A stretch of DNA of 64,000 bases. It comes from Silurus meridionalis (taxonomy: Eukaryota; Chordata; Actinopteri; Siluriformes; Siluridae). The position numbers and the translations under genes are program-made. The first letter of the stretch is position 1. Each line of letters begins with the position of its first letter. The stretch is from the NCBI RefSeq assembly GCF_014805685.1, contig NC_060892.1, forward strand, positions 14,452,490 to 14,516,489, given 5' to 3'. The notes beneath the pieces are model-generated. The model made no database searches, was not told the DNA's origin, and saw only the letters and a list, made by a program, of their open reading frames with translations. Of this stretch, positions 11,275-23,940 are shown piece after piece.

Positions 11275-14200
11275 ATGGACCAAATGTCTGCTCAGACTTT
11301 TAAAGCAACTATAAAGTCCAGCATGGAGAAGGGCAACAATATGAAGGATGAGGAGAAGCTGTACAAGCGAAATGGGATCCTCTACCCCACGATCATGAGC
11401 CCACCGGAGAACTTGGATGCCTTGAAGGACCTGGAGGCCAGGGAGGATGATATTATGCTGGTGGCATATCCCAAATGTGGTCCGTAAAACCTGATTTTAC
11501 ATTTAAGAAATCTCAGCTGTAGCATTTTTTTGTAAACTTCTCAGCTGGTTTTTCTGCTCTAAAATAGGAAATGGGGTTTGGCAAGGGATCAGGTTACACA
11601 GTCAGTCCAGACTCCAGATCAGAGTTTTTAAGTTCATTGTTCAGCAGTGTTGCACTACAGTTAGTTAAAAAAATTCCCAGGTTTCACAGGATATTGTGTT
11701 GTAGTCACACTTCCGTGTGTGTGTGTGTTGGGGGGTGTTGTAGTTTGCCAACACTGCTTACTTTACAAGTACAAAAAATGAAAATGGAAAGTCTAAAGTC
11801 TAAGCTCTTTTTCTCTCTGATTTTGTTCCAGGTTGTAACTGGATGGTGGGAGTGTTGAGAAAAATGATGGCTACGTGTGGATACACTCTCCCTGATAGAC
11901 CCCCACTGATTGAGTTCAACTCTCCAGATGTACAGAAGGTTTATATTGTTCCGGAAGCTTCAAATCATTTGAGACATAACATCCTTTATATACTGAAAGC
12001 TTTCGTGTTTTCCTTAATTAGTTTATAGACTTGAGCAAACTGATATTTACATTTTATTCTTTTTATTATATTTCAACATTGGAATTTTAGCTTGAATATT
12101 TTCTATTCAACATTTCCATATATTCTCTTACTAAACAGACCAAAACTTTTGTTCTCCATATTGGTTCCTCTCTTTTCTTCTCCAGCCTTTCTGGATTGGT
12201 CAAGAAGTAAAAAAAACAAAACAAAACACCCCCCCCCCCACTTGATCTCCCTCAGTTGGACTTCCTTTAACTGTGAACATTAAGCTGCAGAGCTTTGCAT
12301 TCCAGTCACTCCCGACAGAGATGAATAAAAACTATGTGCTAGTGCCAAGAGTGCAACGCTATAGTTTTTTCTCACGGATAACGCTCTGCCACATTTTAAC
12401 TCTCTTTTTCCCCCAATGTTTATTTTTGCAGATTCTAGCTCAGATGACATCAAGACGGTTGCTTGCAACACATTTACACCCTGATAACATCCCTGTTTCA
12501 TTTAAAACCAATAAAACAAAGGTCAGAGGGAGAGAACACACTAGAAACTACACTTAAACTAATATGCATTATAAGTGTGTTAAATCATGTTCAATCATGC
12601 ATGCAGTAGAACTTAAAATTAGAGTTTGGAGCACATGGTTTATTTTAGATAAACAATTCCCGGGACTCTTGTAATGTTTTATGCTGGACTTCACCTCAGA
12701 TTTTGGTGGTGTTTCGAAACCCCAAGGACACTGTCGTCTCTTATTACCATTTTATGAACAACAACCCAGTGCTGCCCAATGCTGAGTCCTGGGACAAGTT
12801 CTTCTCCGACTTCATGTCTGGTGAAGGTGAGTCGAAGGCCCAAGAGCTTGATAAATTAATCCTTATAATTACATTTTTAATTATAAATGTAAGTAAAGAT
12901 TCATGTGTGTATATATGTATAGATGTCAGAAACTGACCCAATTCTTATACACAGTCGGCTGGGGTTCTTTTTTTGACCATGCATTGGGCTGGGAGAAACA
13001 CATGGATGACCCTAATGTGTTGATTGTAACCTATGAAGAACTAAAGGAGGTATAAATCTGACTATGAATTTGAGCATATCAAGTAAAAATTCAATATTAT
13101 AATTATACCAGGTTTGGTGTACATATTTTTCTTATATAAAATATATCCTCTGTGAATGAAAAAAAAAAACCCAAAAACAACAACTTATAATTTAATAATA
13201 ATGGAATCCACTTCTGTGCCATTTCTGTGTCTTTTGAGTGTTGTTATGTATTTATCTTAAACTGTAGTTATTTTCAGTATACTTTGTCAAGTCACATCCT
13301 TCTGGCAACTCAATTTCCCAGCAAAATCCATGGCCTTCAAAAAAGTCTTAGGCCAACATGGACTGGTTTCCACTCGCTACAATGCACCCATTCAGAGTTA
13401 CTGATTGACCATATACTTACCATGAAAAGAGACTAGTTTATTTACAAACCTTGATGTTTGCTCAGTTCTCATCTATGTACCGCTGACATGACCAAATCTT
13501 TTTTTTTCTAATTACAATTTTCTTATTGACCTGTTTGATTGTCATGCATTCTGATTCTTGCCTGGCCTAGTGTTTCTGTTAAAGGCTGCTTGGAATTGGT
13601 GATGCTAGACAGCTATGAACGGACAATCTGATGCTGGAGTGAAAACGAATTATAATGAACTTGTCTTATTTGAAAATCAGCAGTAGCAGTAGCAGTGTAC
13701 GGCTACAAAAAGCAGTAAATACACAGAAAAGTGTTTACTACAATATCATGCCTTATTTCCTTAGAACCTGCTTGAGGCTCTCAAGAAAATTACAGACTTT
13801 TTCAGCCTCACCCTGACAGAGGAACAGATCAAGACGATCACTGGAGAAAGCACATTCAGTGCCATGCAGTCAAGCACTAATATTTCTCATGGACAACTTG
13901 CCAAAATCATTTTCCGAAAAGGTAATTAAGTTATTTGGTGTTAATAGATTTCCAACGCTAACTCCACTTTTTTCCACACCTTTCTGTTGTTCATTATTTT
14001 CCAAAAACATGATTAATTTTGTAGATATCTACTTTATAGATCTGTGTGGGAGGGTTGGAATATGCTATTTCCTCTGCCAATCACAGAGACAGTCATCAAT
14101 CATGGGTGTATGTGAGCTTATGTAGGAAAGAGGATGAAAAGTATTTCCTTCTATAAATTAATTGTGTGTAGTACATATCACAGGTGAACCATTTTCAATT

Positions 14201-14825
14201 GGAAAATAAATACCCTGTGATGCAACATTAACAGCAGTTTTAAAAAAAGGTGCTTCTTAAGCTTTTAAAAAAGCTTAAAGCTTTTGGTAATTTGTGTGAA
14301 GTAATAGTTCTCTTACTGTGTGTACATATAAGAGTAGAAAACTGTCAAATTTTTCTCCTGCACCATCTTCTTAAAGGTATGATGTGCTGTGATCAAAATA
14401 TAACTGTCATAAATCAGTACTTCTATTATTGGGACTTTATTAATAGGGGAGTTATTTTGTTCTTTTACTAAAATATAAATAAATGTAAACAATATAATTG
14501 GAGTAATATTAACCAGAAAATGTTAACATTTACTTTTAAATATAGCAATGATGTACTAAGACCAATACTGTATTTATATTTCTACTCACATATAGTGCAA
14601 ATAAAATGTTAATTGTCTCTGACTTTTAATAATATAGCATTGACTGGAGACTATCTATCCATTTTCATCCTTGCTCTTGTTTTTTCTTCTGTAACAGGTG
14701 AGGTAGGAGACTGGAAGAACCACTTCAGTGAGGCTCAGAGTAAACAAATGGATGAGGAGTTCAAAAAGAAACTTTCAGGAACCAAAATAGGAGCCAAGCT
14801 TAAATATGAAAAGTACTGTCAGTAG
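11275..14825 (+). CDS. sult6b1: Cytosolic sulfotransferase SULT6B1-like (copy C), seven exons
   Basis: Coding exons: 11275-11479, 11832-11938, 12432-12521, 12700-12826, 12955-13049, 13765-13921 and 14698-14825; 909 bases, 302 residues plus stop TAG. Six of the seven exons equal those of copy B in length; exon 1 is nine bases longer (start MDQMSAQTF). Motifs in order: YPKCGCNW (5'-phosphosulfate loop), ATHLHPDN with the likely catalytic His, FRNPKDTVVSYYHF (3'-phosphate site), VGWGSFFDHALGWEKH, and RKGEVGDWKNHF near the C terminus, ending KYEKYCQ. Exon 6 differs most from A and B (NLLEALKKITDFFSLTLTEE), so C is the older branch of the array. Introns are short except the last (776 bases). Expected cytosolic PAPS-dependent sulfotransferase; substrate unknown. 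All splice sites are GT-AG and no frame break was found. Confidence 0.92.
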
Positions 14826-15873
14826 TCTCAAATATTTAAAAACGGTGAAAATTATTGTGTTTTTGAAATGATCTGCAGTGACAAGGCATTAATAATTATT
14901 ATAATTATAATAAATAACTATGTTTGATTGGTTTACGAGATGTAAATGTTTGTTAATACTAATTAAAGATTGGACACTAGATGGTGCTATGCCTCACGAC
15001 TCACGGTCAATCCATCATTTAAGCTCAAAAACTTTCCCCACGCATTAAATAAATTGAAAAATATATTCTATACAATTTACAGGTCACTCATGCTCTGTTT
15101 CAGAATAGCCTGAAAATATTACTTTTTGCCCGAAACCCAGAGCTATACATGAAAGTCACCATAGAAAGCCTTCATCATTCTGTCTTCAGTCTCAAGAGCT
15201 CCCTCTCCAATCTAATGAGCGTTAATCAGGCCAGGGCCCCTGCAGAGCAAAGCCAATCAACAAGGCTGGGACTGTGAAAGGAACATGAGACAGTAGAGTT
15301 ATTACTAATAAGTTGCTATTTTCATTAAAACAACATTTTCATTTAGAAAACACAGAAATGCATTGAGTGGCTGTGAACTTCTCAGTGAAGTGGATTGGGA
15401 TTATTAATAAACTGCAAAACAGCAAATTAGTGATCTGAGCAGAGCATACTGCTCATTGCCCAGAACACTTTTTCACACTTGTTTATAAGTGATTCATCTG
15501 ATTACCTGTCAATTTGTTTCATGTGAGTAAAATGTTACTTTGTGCATTTCACAATGTAATCCCCTAAAATACACATGCATATAAATAGTATATGATCATA
15601 AGTGGAGATTTTTTGTTTCCATGTGATCTGATGTAAACATAATTGAAACATGCAAAACAATCATGTGGAAAGAAATAAATCACCTCAAAATGTATACATA
15701 AATAATTATATAAATATAAACTGTGAAAATAAGTCACTCAAGAAAAGTCATAAAAATCGAATCAAACCAAATGCACATATACCATGAAAATAAATCAATG
15801 GTAAAGAAAAGTTTTAAAAGAATGAATCATCTGAAAATCATGTGAAAATAAATGAACTGTGTAGAAAATCACA
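14826..15873. other. Spacer downstream of sult array; no gene seen
   Basis: AT-rich spacer without splice-compatible open frames or a recognisable RNA. A moderately GC-richer block around 15,100-15,300 was checked and read in all frames without a recognisable protein. Confidence 0.4.
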
Positions 15874-16593
15874 CACTCAAAAAAATGAAATGTGGCTGCT
15901 GTAGGTCCAACATATATAACTATGTTTAAATTAAATAATGTAGTTAAGTTTGTGTATTAAAATGAAAAGAGTCGTGTTGACAAAATGTAAAAATAGTAAG
16001 ATTTCAGTTTAACACAACTAATTTAAGTAAAACGAATGAAAGAGTTGTGTTGCTTCTGCAGTACCGCGCTTTGGTCAACAGGTGGAGTATTATCCGCACA
16101 TGCGCAGATGAAAAGGAGATTCAACGCGAACTTTTCTGCTCTGTTTTTGATCGGCGCCATTTAATGGGAATCAGTTTAAACAAAGTTCACAGTGCAAAAA
16201 GAGAAAACAAGCGAAGATTTTTCCTTGTGGACACACAGCCAGGTGAGATTTCACTTTTTTATCTATATATATTGAGGATGTCATTAGGTTAGGTTGGTTA
16301 ATCGCGAATATTCTCATGTTTTGTATGATATTTTCATGATGTTACCGTAATCCTCATGTGTGGGTTTCACATTCATGTTACTTACATTCTTGTTTTTCGC
16401 TTTAATTTAATTTATATTTGTTGAAATGTGATTTTGATTTTATTATTCGATTCTTATTATTTGGGTAATATTAATCTTTGCCATGCTGTTTGTCTTCGTC
16501 TGGCATAAGGACGGCAGTGATCGGATATTAGTAGGCCATTCCTAGAGGTAATATTTCTAAAAGACATTTTATATATATAATATATATATATAA

Positions 16594-16595
<2 letters not shown>

Positions 16596-16650
<55 letters not shown>

Positions 16651-16651
16651 T

Positions 16652-16682
<31 letters not shown>

Positions 16683-16714
16683 TATATAATTAGTGTGTGT
16701 GTGTGTGTGTGTGT
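16596..16714. repeat. (TG)n-(CA)n-(TG)n mirrored microsatellite
   Basis: TG repeats (about 16,596-16,642), a GAGAGATA bridge, CA repeats to about 16,679, a short spacer TAATATATAATTA, then TG repeats again. Adjacent blocks are complementary, so the tract can fold into alternative hairpins. Just to the left, AGACATT and AATGTCT also flank an AT-rich loop. Confidence 0.85.
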
Positions 16715-16851
16715 ATACAAATGAGTGCAATTCTCTTACACTGACTATTGGATGTTCCACATGGCACCTCATGACAAAGAAAATTCTGAGGATTTAAGAT
16801 CTAGAATTTTTGCTCTCCACAAAGTTGCCGAGACTGAAGATTCGTTAACAG

Positions 16852-17426
16852 CCTGAAATTGAGTTACAGTACAGAGGTTTTCCAAGAGGGGGTTCTACTT
16901 GAAATAGGCCTCGTAAGGTTCCCTCAAAGAAGTCGAGTCCTCGCACTGTGCGCCAGGTGCAGAATTGCTGCAGCATTGCTTTAGAGGTTGCAAAAGCTGA
17001 AGCTTCGCTTGTCAGTGCTCAGACCATATGCTACACATTGCAACAAGTCGATTTGCAGGCCATCGTGCCAGAAGGACCCTCTTCTGAAACTTCTCATAAG
17101 AAAACCCACAAACAGATTGCTGAAGAACAACCTGTCCAATTCCTGGACCATGTCCTGTGGTCTGATGACACTAAGATAAACTTGTCTGGCTCAGATGGAG
17201 TCCAGCGTGTGTGGAGAAAATTGTGTCTTGCGTACAGTCAAGCATGGTGGTGGTAGCATCATGAGCCGTGGTTCATTGCGAGAAACGTGGATAACAATAT
17301 GTACTGTAACATTTTGCTGCACCTGATGCACAGTGCGAGGACTCGACTTCTTTGATGGAACCTTGAAAGGCCTATTCCAAGTAGAACCCGTCTTGGAAAA
17401 CCTCTGTACCGTAACTCAATTTCAGG
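16852..17426. mobile_element. Tc1-like fragment with inverted duplication of its 5' part
   Basis: The plus strand from about 16,852 to 17,270 matches the N-terminal and middle part of a Tc1 transposase: words of the type RPSKKSSPRTV, SIALEVAKAE, VSAQT, LLRKPTNR, HVLWSDDTKINL and VKHGGGSIM, with several frame shifts. Then 17,321-17,426 repeats the first about 107 bases (16,852-16,960) in reverse complement. The left arm, a 360-base loop and the right arm form one large fold-back structure. It lies inside the larger candidate element and interrupts whatever gene that element once carried. Confidence 0.7.
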
Positions 17427-17727
17427 GTGTTACCGAATCTGCGACCTGGATAGTTTGCGGCTTTTCATTTGAAACCAGACTGTTTAAATGAAACAGTATT
17501 CACCAGAGTTGTTTTTTGCACCTTTTGCACCTTTTATTGTGCATCTTTTCCATAGCAGAAATTGAAAAATTCTCCTGATCCATTTTTGGTTGTCTTTGAC
17601 TGGTCGCTAGGATTGACAAACTTGACTTTTGTAAAAACAACACAGTGGGATAATCTGTATGATGCTACTTAAAGTTTTAGATGTACAGTAAAGCGCTAAC
17701 TCATGCTCATTTTTCATTGTTCAGATT

Positions 17728-18216
17728 GTCTCCATTGAGAAACAAACGTGAATGCATCCTGAAAGCCCTTATTGTCTACCTGAATGAAGACCATCAAACC
17801 GTGTGAAGGAGTGTATGGTAAGTCATTTACATTTTTCTAAAACGTATTTTATGTTTCTGTGCAACAAACCCCTCCTCTCCCCTTTGATCTGTTGGTAATT
17901 CTCTTTTTATACTTAATATTTTTAGGATGTTAAACATGATGTCGTTGCAACCTTGATGCGCAACACCACCCTGGGATTCTATGTCATTGTACATGAAGGA
18001 GCAGATGCTACAGACCCATAAGAAGATGTTGGCATCATCATTAAAGGCATCCAAATATTTGAAAACCTGAACAATGTGGCAAATGCATGTTCTGTGATAC
18101 TTGGTCCACAAAATCTGAGATACACTTTTGAAGTATTTCAAAAGTTATTTATGGAACTAAATGCAAACAAGCATCCAAACAAGGTCCAGGTCCTGAAAAA
18201 TAAACTCTTGTTATAA
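17728..18216 (+). pseudogene. Remnant of a fish multigene family (SAMD3-like C-terminal region)
   Basis: Two exon-like segments flank a GT-AG intron (17,819 to about 17,926). The first reads SPLRNKRECILKALIVYLNED then meets a stop. The second reads DVKHDVVATLMRNTTLGFYV, a stop after ATDP, then EDVGIIIKGIQIFENLNNVA and LRYTFEVFQKLFMELNANK before TAA at 18,214-18,216. The pattern 'EDVGIVIEG...LKYTFE.LQK' is the C-terminal region of large fish families often named sterile alpha motif domain-containing 3-like; this link rests on my memory of those proteins. Stops show it is not functional. Its position inside short inverted repeats suggests it travels with a transposon. Confidence 0.5.
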
Positions 18217-18805
18217 GGCAGGACATACTGTATGTTTTCTCCATAAAGTTGTGCTGTTTGCTGTAGCAGTACATTTGTTTCAGTACTGATCATGTTCATT
18301 CCTTTCAATGTTGGTCTTGCATTGAATAACTGATGCATTGTTAGCTTTTTTCAGTTTCAAAGAAAAAGGAAATATAAAAAAATTGTTTTTTTTTAATTAT
18401 TATGTTTTGTATTATTTTGTAAATGCTTATAGTTTTATTAGTATTTTTGTAATAAGTACATTCGATTTTTGGAAAATAAAGGCAGTTTTCATATTTTGTA
18501 ATGTACACATTGTTGTTGGAAAAAAATGTAAATACCTGTAGATTCATTGAATAAACTAATCAATAAAACTGGATTATTTGTTTTGGTTGAAGGCAACATT
18601 AAAAATTTTAGAATAATTGAACTTAATTTAGTTTTAATATATTAAGTTAATTAAGAATGTTAAGTTGATTTAACTAAACATTACATTAACTTTGTGATTA
18701 ACTTAAGTTTACTGAAATTAATATTGTTACTTAAATGCAACCTAACTGAGTTACGTGGAACCTGTTGACATAAAGTTAAGTAAGTCCAACATATATTTTT
18801 GAGTG

Positions 18806-19435
18806 CATGACACTAATAAATATTTCAAATTAAAGTGAAAAATCAAATGAGGTGATATTAGTGACAATAAATGAATAATGTAACTAACAATGTGAAGTAA
18901 ATAAAGTGGGAATTCACAAGAAAAATATCAAATTTGAAAATGAATTGTGTAATACACAAAAAATTATCACATATTCAAAAGAGACACTTTTAAATAATAA
19001 TATTAATCCTATCAAATATATATGTTTATGTTTGATGTCAATTTTAGCAAAAAGTACAATGTGTGAAAAATGTGTGTTATTCAAGGAAAAAACAGTCAAG
19101 GGGCTGCAGATAATTAGGTTTTTTGAAGTGATGAGGGAGGATATTTCAAGTAGACGAGTGTCTCTAATCATTTGTCCTTTTAAAAAAAAGAATGCAGGGC
19201 ACTTGCTGAGACTCTCTCGCAAATGAAGATCTCGTCTCATCAGAGTTGATGACTTTGAGCTGATATATTAATGAATGCTGTGTACACTAAGTCACGTTGT
19301 GGATGGAGACTTGACACCTTTGGGTGACAAAATATTACCTTGAAGACATCCAAACACATTAGAGTTTAATACTGGATACATATTGAATTCAATTAATTCA
19401 ACCAATATACTTCTGCATTACTGTTTTAAATAAAG
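18806..19435. other. AT-rich spacer; nothing recognisable
   Basis: Between the candidate composite element and a LINE fragment. Open frames on both strands here are short and low in complexity, and none resembles a known protein. Confidence 0.4.
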
Positions 19436-20605
19436 TTGATCAGTCACACCATGAAGTTATGGGAAAGAGTAGTAGAAGCCAGGCTGAGAGAGGAGGTGAC
19501 CATCTGTGAGCAACAGTATGGTTTCATGCCGAGGAAGAGCACCACAGATGCATTATTTGCTTTGAGAATGTTGATGGAGAAGTATAGAGAAGGTCAGAAG
19601 GAGTTGCATTGTGTGTTTGTGGATCTAGAGAAAGCGTACGACAGAGTGCCAAGAAATATGTGAGGGTGGTGCAGGACATGTATGAGGACAGTGTGACAGC
19701 AGTGAAGTGTGCAATTTTAACGACAGACTGGTTTGAGGTGGAGGTTGGATTGTATCAAGGATCGGCTCTGAGCCCTTTCCTGTTTGCAGTGGTGATGGAC
19801 AGATTGACGGACGAGGTCAGAAAGGAGTCTCCATGAAGTATGATGTTTGTGGGGGATATTGTGATTTGTGGTGAGAGTAGGGAGCAGGTGAAGAAGAGCC
19901 TGGAGAGCTGGAGGTATGTGCTGAAGTGAAGGGGAATGAAAGTCAGTAAGAGAAAGACAGAGTACATGTGTGTGAAGTTGAGGGAGGGCAGTGGAGTGGT
20001 GCGGTTGCAGGGAGAAGAGGTGGTGAAGGTGGATGAGTTTAAGTACCTGTGCTCTACAGTGCATAGTAATGGAGAGTGTGTTAAAGAAGTAAAGAAAAGA
20101 GTGCAGGCAGGGTGGAGTGGGTGGAGAAGAGTGGCAGGAGTGATTTGTGATAGTAGGGTATCTGCAAGAGTGATAGGGAAAGTTTATAGGACTGTGGTGA
20201 GACCTGCGATGTTGTATGGTTTAGAGACAGTGGCGTTGAGTAAAAGACAGGAGGTGGAGCAGGAGGTAGCAGAGCTGAAGATGTGGAGATTTTCATTGGG
20301 AGTGACGAGGATGGACAGGATTCGAAATTAGTTTGTTAGAAGGACAGCGTATGTAGGATGTTATAGGTACAAGCTGAGAAAGGCCCGAATTAGATGATTT
20401 GTGCAGAGGAGGGACATGAGGTATAACGGTCAGAAGAGCTGCCAGGAAGGAGGAAAAGAGGAAGGCCAAGGAGGAGGTTTATGGATGTGGTGAGGAAAAA
20501 CATGCAGTTGGTTTGAAAAAGGCAGATGTAAAGAACAAAAGAGTATGGAGACGAATGATCTGCTGTGGTGACATCTAATGGGAGCAGCTGAAAGAAGAGA
20601 AAGAT
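19436..20605 (+). mobile_element. RTE-like non-LTR retrotransposon (LINE), 5'-truncated and degenerate
   Basis: It reads as the palm and thumb of a LINE reverse transcriptase: MKLWERVVEARLREEV, CEQQYGFMPRKSTTDA, LHCVFVDLEKAYDRVP, then VRVVQDMYEDSVTAVKC, VEVGLYQGSALSPFLFAVVM, and MKVSKRKTEYMCV. The catalytic FADD box is changed to FVGD near 19,850, and there are stops and a short deletion after AYDRVP. The 3' end, with a word of the type CTAATGGGAGCAGCTGAAAG, is also found in the second copy at 61.4 kb. Assignment to the RTE group is by resemblance only. Flanks TACTGTTTTAAA (about 19,420) and TACTGTTTTTTTAAAA (20,605) may be a diverged target duplication. Confidence 0.8.
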
Positions 20606-23600
20606 ACTGTTTTTTTAAAATACTGTTTGTTTTTAAGGGCCCCCTGTGTAAAGACAGGTCAAACCTACATCAGAGTGCAATTAGATCTGTGACGTCAAAC
20701 CAAAATTTAATGTCCATTTTTTTTAATAGTAATAATCTATCACACCTCCAGCATGGTTACACTTTCAATAAAGCAATATATCAACATTTTAAAAAGCAAT
20801 TTTGCACGAGTTAGTGAAGGCACAATGTAAAATGTCGCATGGCTGCCCTTTTTACCAGTAATTCTCACAGGATTAGGATTGAGCATCTCGGGTTGTGTTT
20901 CTGACACCTGCTTCCTTTTACATCGCTCACTGCTATGTAGTACAAGACTAAAAAGACCACACAGAAGAAAATGCAGCTTTATTTGTTCCATACTATGATA
21001 GAAATTGCACATAATTTTTTTGTACAAATAAAGATATGTTTATATGAAAAATATGTACCAATTTAAAAGAACAAATTATTGTGGTATGAATTTGGACTTT
21101 ATTTGACACTAAATAATTTTCTTTCTTTCTGCTACACCATTTAATATTATAACTAAGAATTTTCAAGCAAACTAAAAAGGTCAAATATTATGAAAATGTT
21201 TGCAAATTTGGTTGCTTGTGATTTTACTTATGAAAAAGTTGTACGTAAAAGTACAAGCATAAACCCTGCCCACAAACTCTAACCTTAACCTCTATCAACC
21301 AACCAGTCTTATATGGCAGTGGGAAAAGAAGATATAATTTAATAACTTAATTTCTGACACTCGTCACCATAAGTCTTTTTTATTAGCTTGACCATAGATA
21401 CTGAATAGTTTGAAGTTACTAGGAAAGTAAATTACTTTCCATCTTTCCATCCATGGTTGGGATTCTTAAACAAATTCATGGCAAGTAATAAGAAAATGTA
21501 TAAACATAACCCCTGACCCAGAAAGCTAACCTTTTCCCCAGAAACATCCCCATGTTTTTATAAGACAGTTGGAAAGCAAGGTTAATGTTAATAACAAGAA
21601 TTCTTTATCTCCTAACTAGGTCCATTTCCTATTAATTTTAATGAAGTAACTAAATAATGTACAAATACTTTATTACTGTACTTAAATAGATTTTTCTGGT
21701 ATCAGTACTTTACTTCACAATAAATTTTTCGGATAAATTTTTACTATTACTTATACACAAGTATCTGTACTTTCCACTTTTCAACAAGGGTTCTTAGTTT
21801 AGTTTTATCTATTTGGTGACATGATCATTTTTTTTCCTAATTGCGTGCTGTTTTTAGCCTATCAACCTATTTTTTGTAATTGCACAGCCTTTTCATTTAA
21901 CCACTGGTGTATCATTTACACACCACAGATGTAGGCTAGTTTATGATGCTAACAACAAGTAAGGCAGAAGGCAGTAAGAAGTATGGATAACATGGATGAG
22001 ACAGAGGGAGTCAGCGATGTAAACATGAGACATCTGATATCATATAATCATCATCATCTTTTCTCTGCTTGTGTTCTATTTGGTGGTTGTTCAACCTGGA
22101 TACATTCATTAGGTAACACAATTTTAAATTCTTTTGTATTAATATATAAATATGATGTGAGGAGCAGCGTGACACTAAAATAGGTAATGGCTAATTTGTA
22201 CTTAAGTAAAAGTCATAGTCCAAACTTCTTTAATTTAACTTGGGTAAAAAAGTATAGTCAGTACTTTAACTTTTATCCCAGTATTTTAAAACTTGAGTAT
22301 TTGTACTTCTACTTGAGTCAAGGATGTTTGTACATTTGCCATCTCTGGTATGAATAATACTAGTTACTAAATAATACTGTATGTTTTCATAATGCTTCAA
22401 TCATTCCAAATCATAGCTAGGAAGTTTTAAGCATTTTACTTTCATTTTGTACAAACCAAAAGCCTAAAATCTTCAAACATTTGTAAAAATGTGAACACAC
22501 CAATTTGATAATATAATAAATAATAAAATAATAATAATAATAAAGCTATATAATAAAAAAAATAAAAAAAAGATCTACAATGCACCCCCTTTTCCATTTG
22601 ATGTATAATGATCTGAATTTTATTTGTTTAACAAAAACTACAAAATGGCTATAAATATGGAATAATTTTAAAATCATTATCCATTTTTTCTTCAAGAAAG
22701 GAAGAAAACAGGTGAACAATGAATAAAGCAGATTTAGAACATTAACTTCTAGAACATTAACAAATTGAAAAGACTAACATACTTAGCAGCCAATCTTAGT
22801 TGCTTGGTCTTTGCCTAAATCTCAAGCACTCTAAGTCATGAAATGGTATGATCATAGCTCGAAGGACGTCACAGCATTTGCCCATGACTCCACAAAACCA
22901 GGCTCAAATCAACAGAAGAGCTTTCTAGATTAGGGGCCAATTTCCCTCTCTGGTTTCCCTCTCTTCACTGATAGTCCCTCAGCACAAGTCTCAGGAAATG
23001 AGTGCAGTCCGGTCATAACAGATGCACAGGCCACCATTAACTCAACCATGTCTGCTTTCCAGCAGTGCTTCATCAATCTTAGCACACATGCCTACACAAA
23101 GACCAAGGCAAACGCTCTTAACGTCAAGCAAACCCGTTGTAGATAAATCTACTGTTGATGCTTGGAAACCTGTGACATGATGATATCACTTATATCAATA
23201 AATAAATCTTCAAATTTCATGTGTCACGTTGTCTCATGATATGTATAAATTGCAGAAAACACTAATAAATTTACTTTCATTAAGTAGCAGTATATATGTG
23301 TGTTTATTTCACATTTCCTTTACCAGAACACATGTCTTCTGATAGACAACTAGATAGATAATTATCAATATTAAAATATTATGTGCAGAATAAACACTTT
23401 GGTGGTGGGCTGTTATAAGAAAGTATCCTGAAGTGTTTCTATTTCTCTTAAACTACAGCACTTGTCAATGCATACAATCTATATTTACTCAAGCTCATTT
23501 CATGGACAGCCATGAAACATGTTAGTACCTGTTATCACTTATACTTTAGCAGCTATCCAGTAAATTTTTTTTTTTTTTACCAAATTATTTTTGCTGCTTG

Positions 23601-23940
23601 TAATGTGACTAACAATTTGGAAATCCTGAAGAAAATGCACATAGTGGAAAACCAATCACTTACAGTGGAGACTCTTTTTATAACATGCCACGGGCCATAA
23701 ATGTCAAGAGTGCAGTGGCCTTTTTGTAATGTTTTCAAAGTAAATTGAGAACATTACAAACTAAGAGCCACTTATTAGGATAATGTAAAACTAAAACAGC
23801 AAACAATTTACACAATCTACTGGGCTGGACAAAAACTTCTCTACTTTTCCTGTGTTCTTAATAATAAGACTAGAGGAGCTAATCCATGTTTAAAAAAGTT
23901 AAAGTTGCTCGAAAAAAACGCTAAAAACCCTAAAAAAGGT
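20606..23940. other. Intergenic, with hAT-like debris
   Basis: No gene seen. A roughly 90-base block with 'CTAACCTTAACC' words at about 21,250-21,340 is repeated in diverged form at about 21,495-21,590. The segment 21,640-22,350 starts and ends with TACTT/AAGTA-rich sequence ending 'GCCATCTCTGG', like the ends of hAT-like fish repeats. A somewhat GC-richer block at 22,850-23,100 encodes nothing I can recognise. Confidence 0.45.

Larger units (their letters stand above)
15874..18805 (+). mobile_element. Candidate composite transposon carrying captured gene remnants
   Basis: The ends are short inverted repeats: CACTCAAAAA at 15874 and TTTTTGAGTG ending at 18805. The right sub-terminal 200 bases are full of AACTTAA/TTAAGTT words typical of abundant fish DNA elements. 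A block with GTCCAACATATAT occurs near both ends in direct orientation. Inside are a promoter-like region with an exon-like segment ending in a good donor (about 16,047-16,240), a Tc1-derived inverted duplication, and 3' exons of a fish multigene family (17728-18216) followed by AATAAA signals near 18,474 and 18,551. No target duplication longer than two bases was found, so the outer limits are tentative. Confidence 0.4.

Noticed and set aside
22850..23100. GC-richer block as a possible hidden exon or conserved element
   Set aside because: No frame matches a known family and no paired splice sites were convincing; cannot be supported without cross-species alignment.
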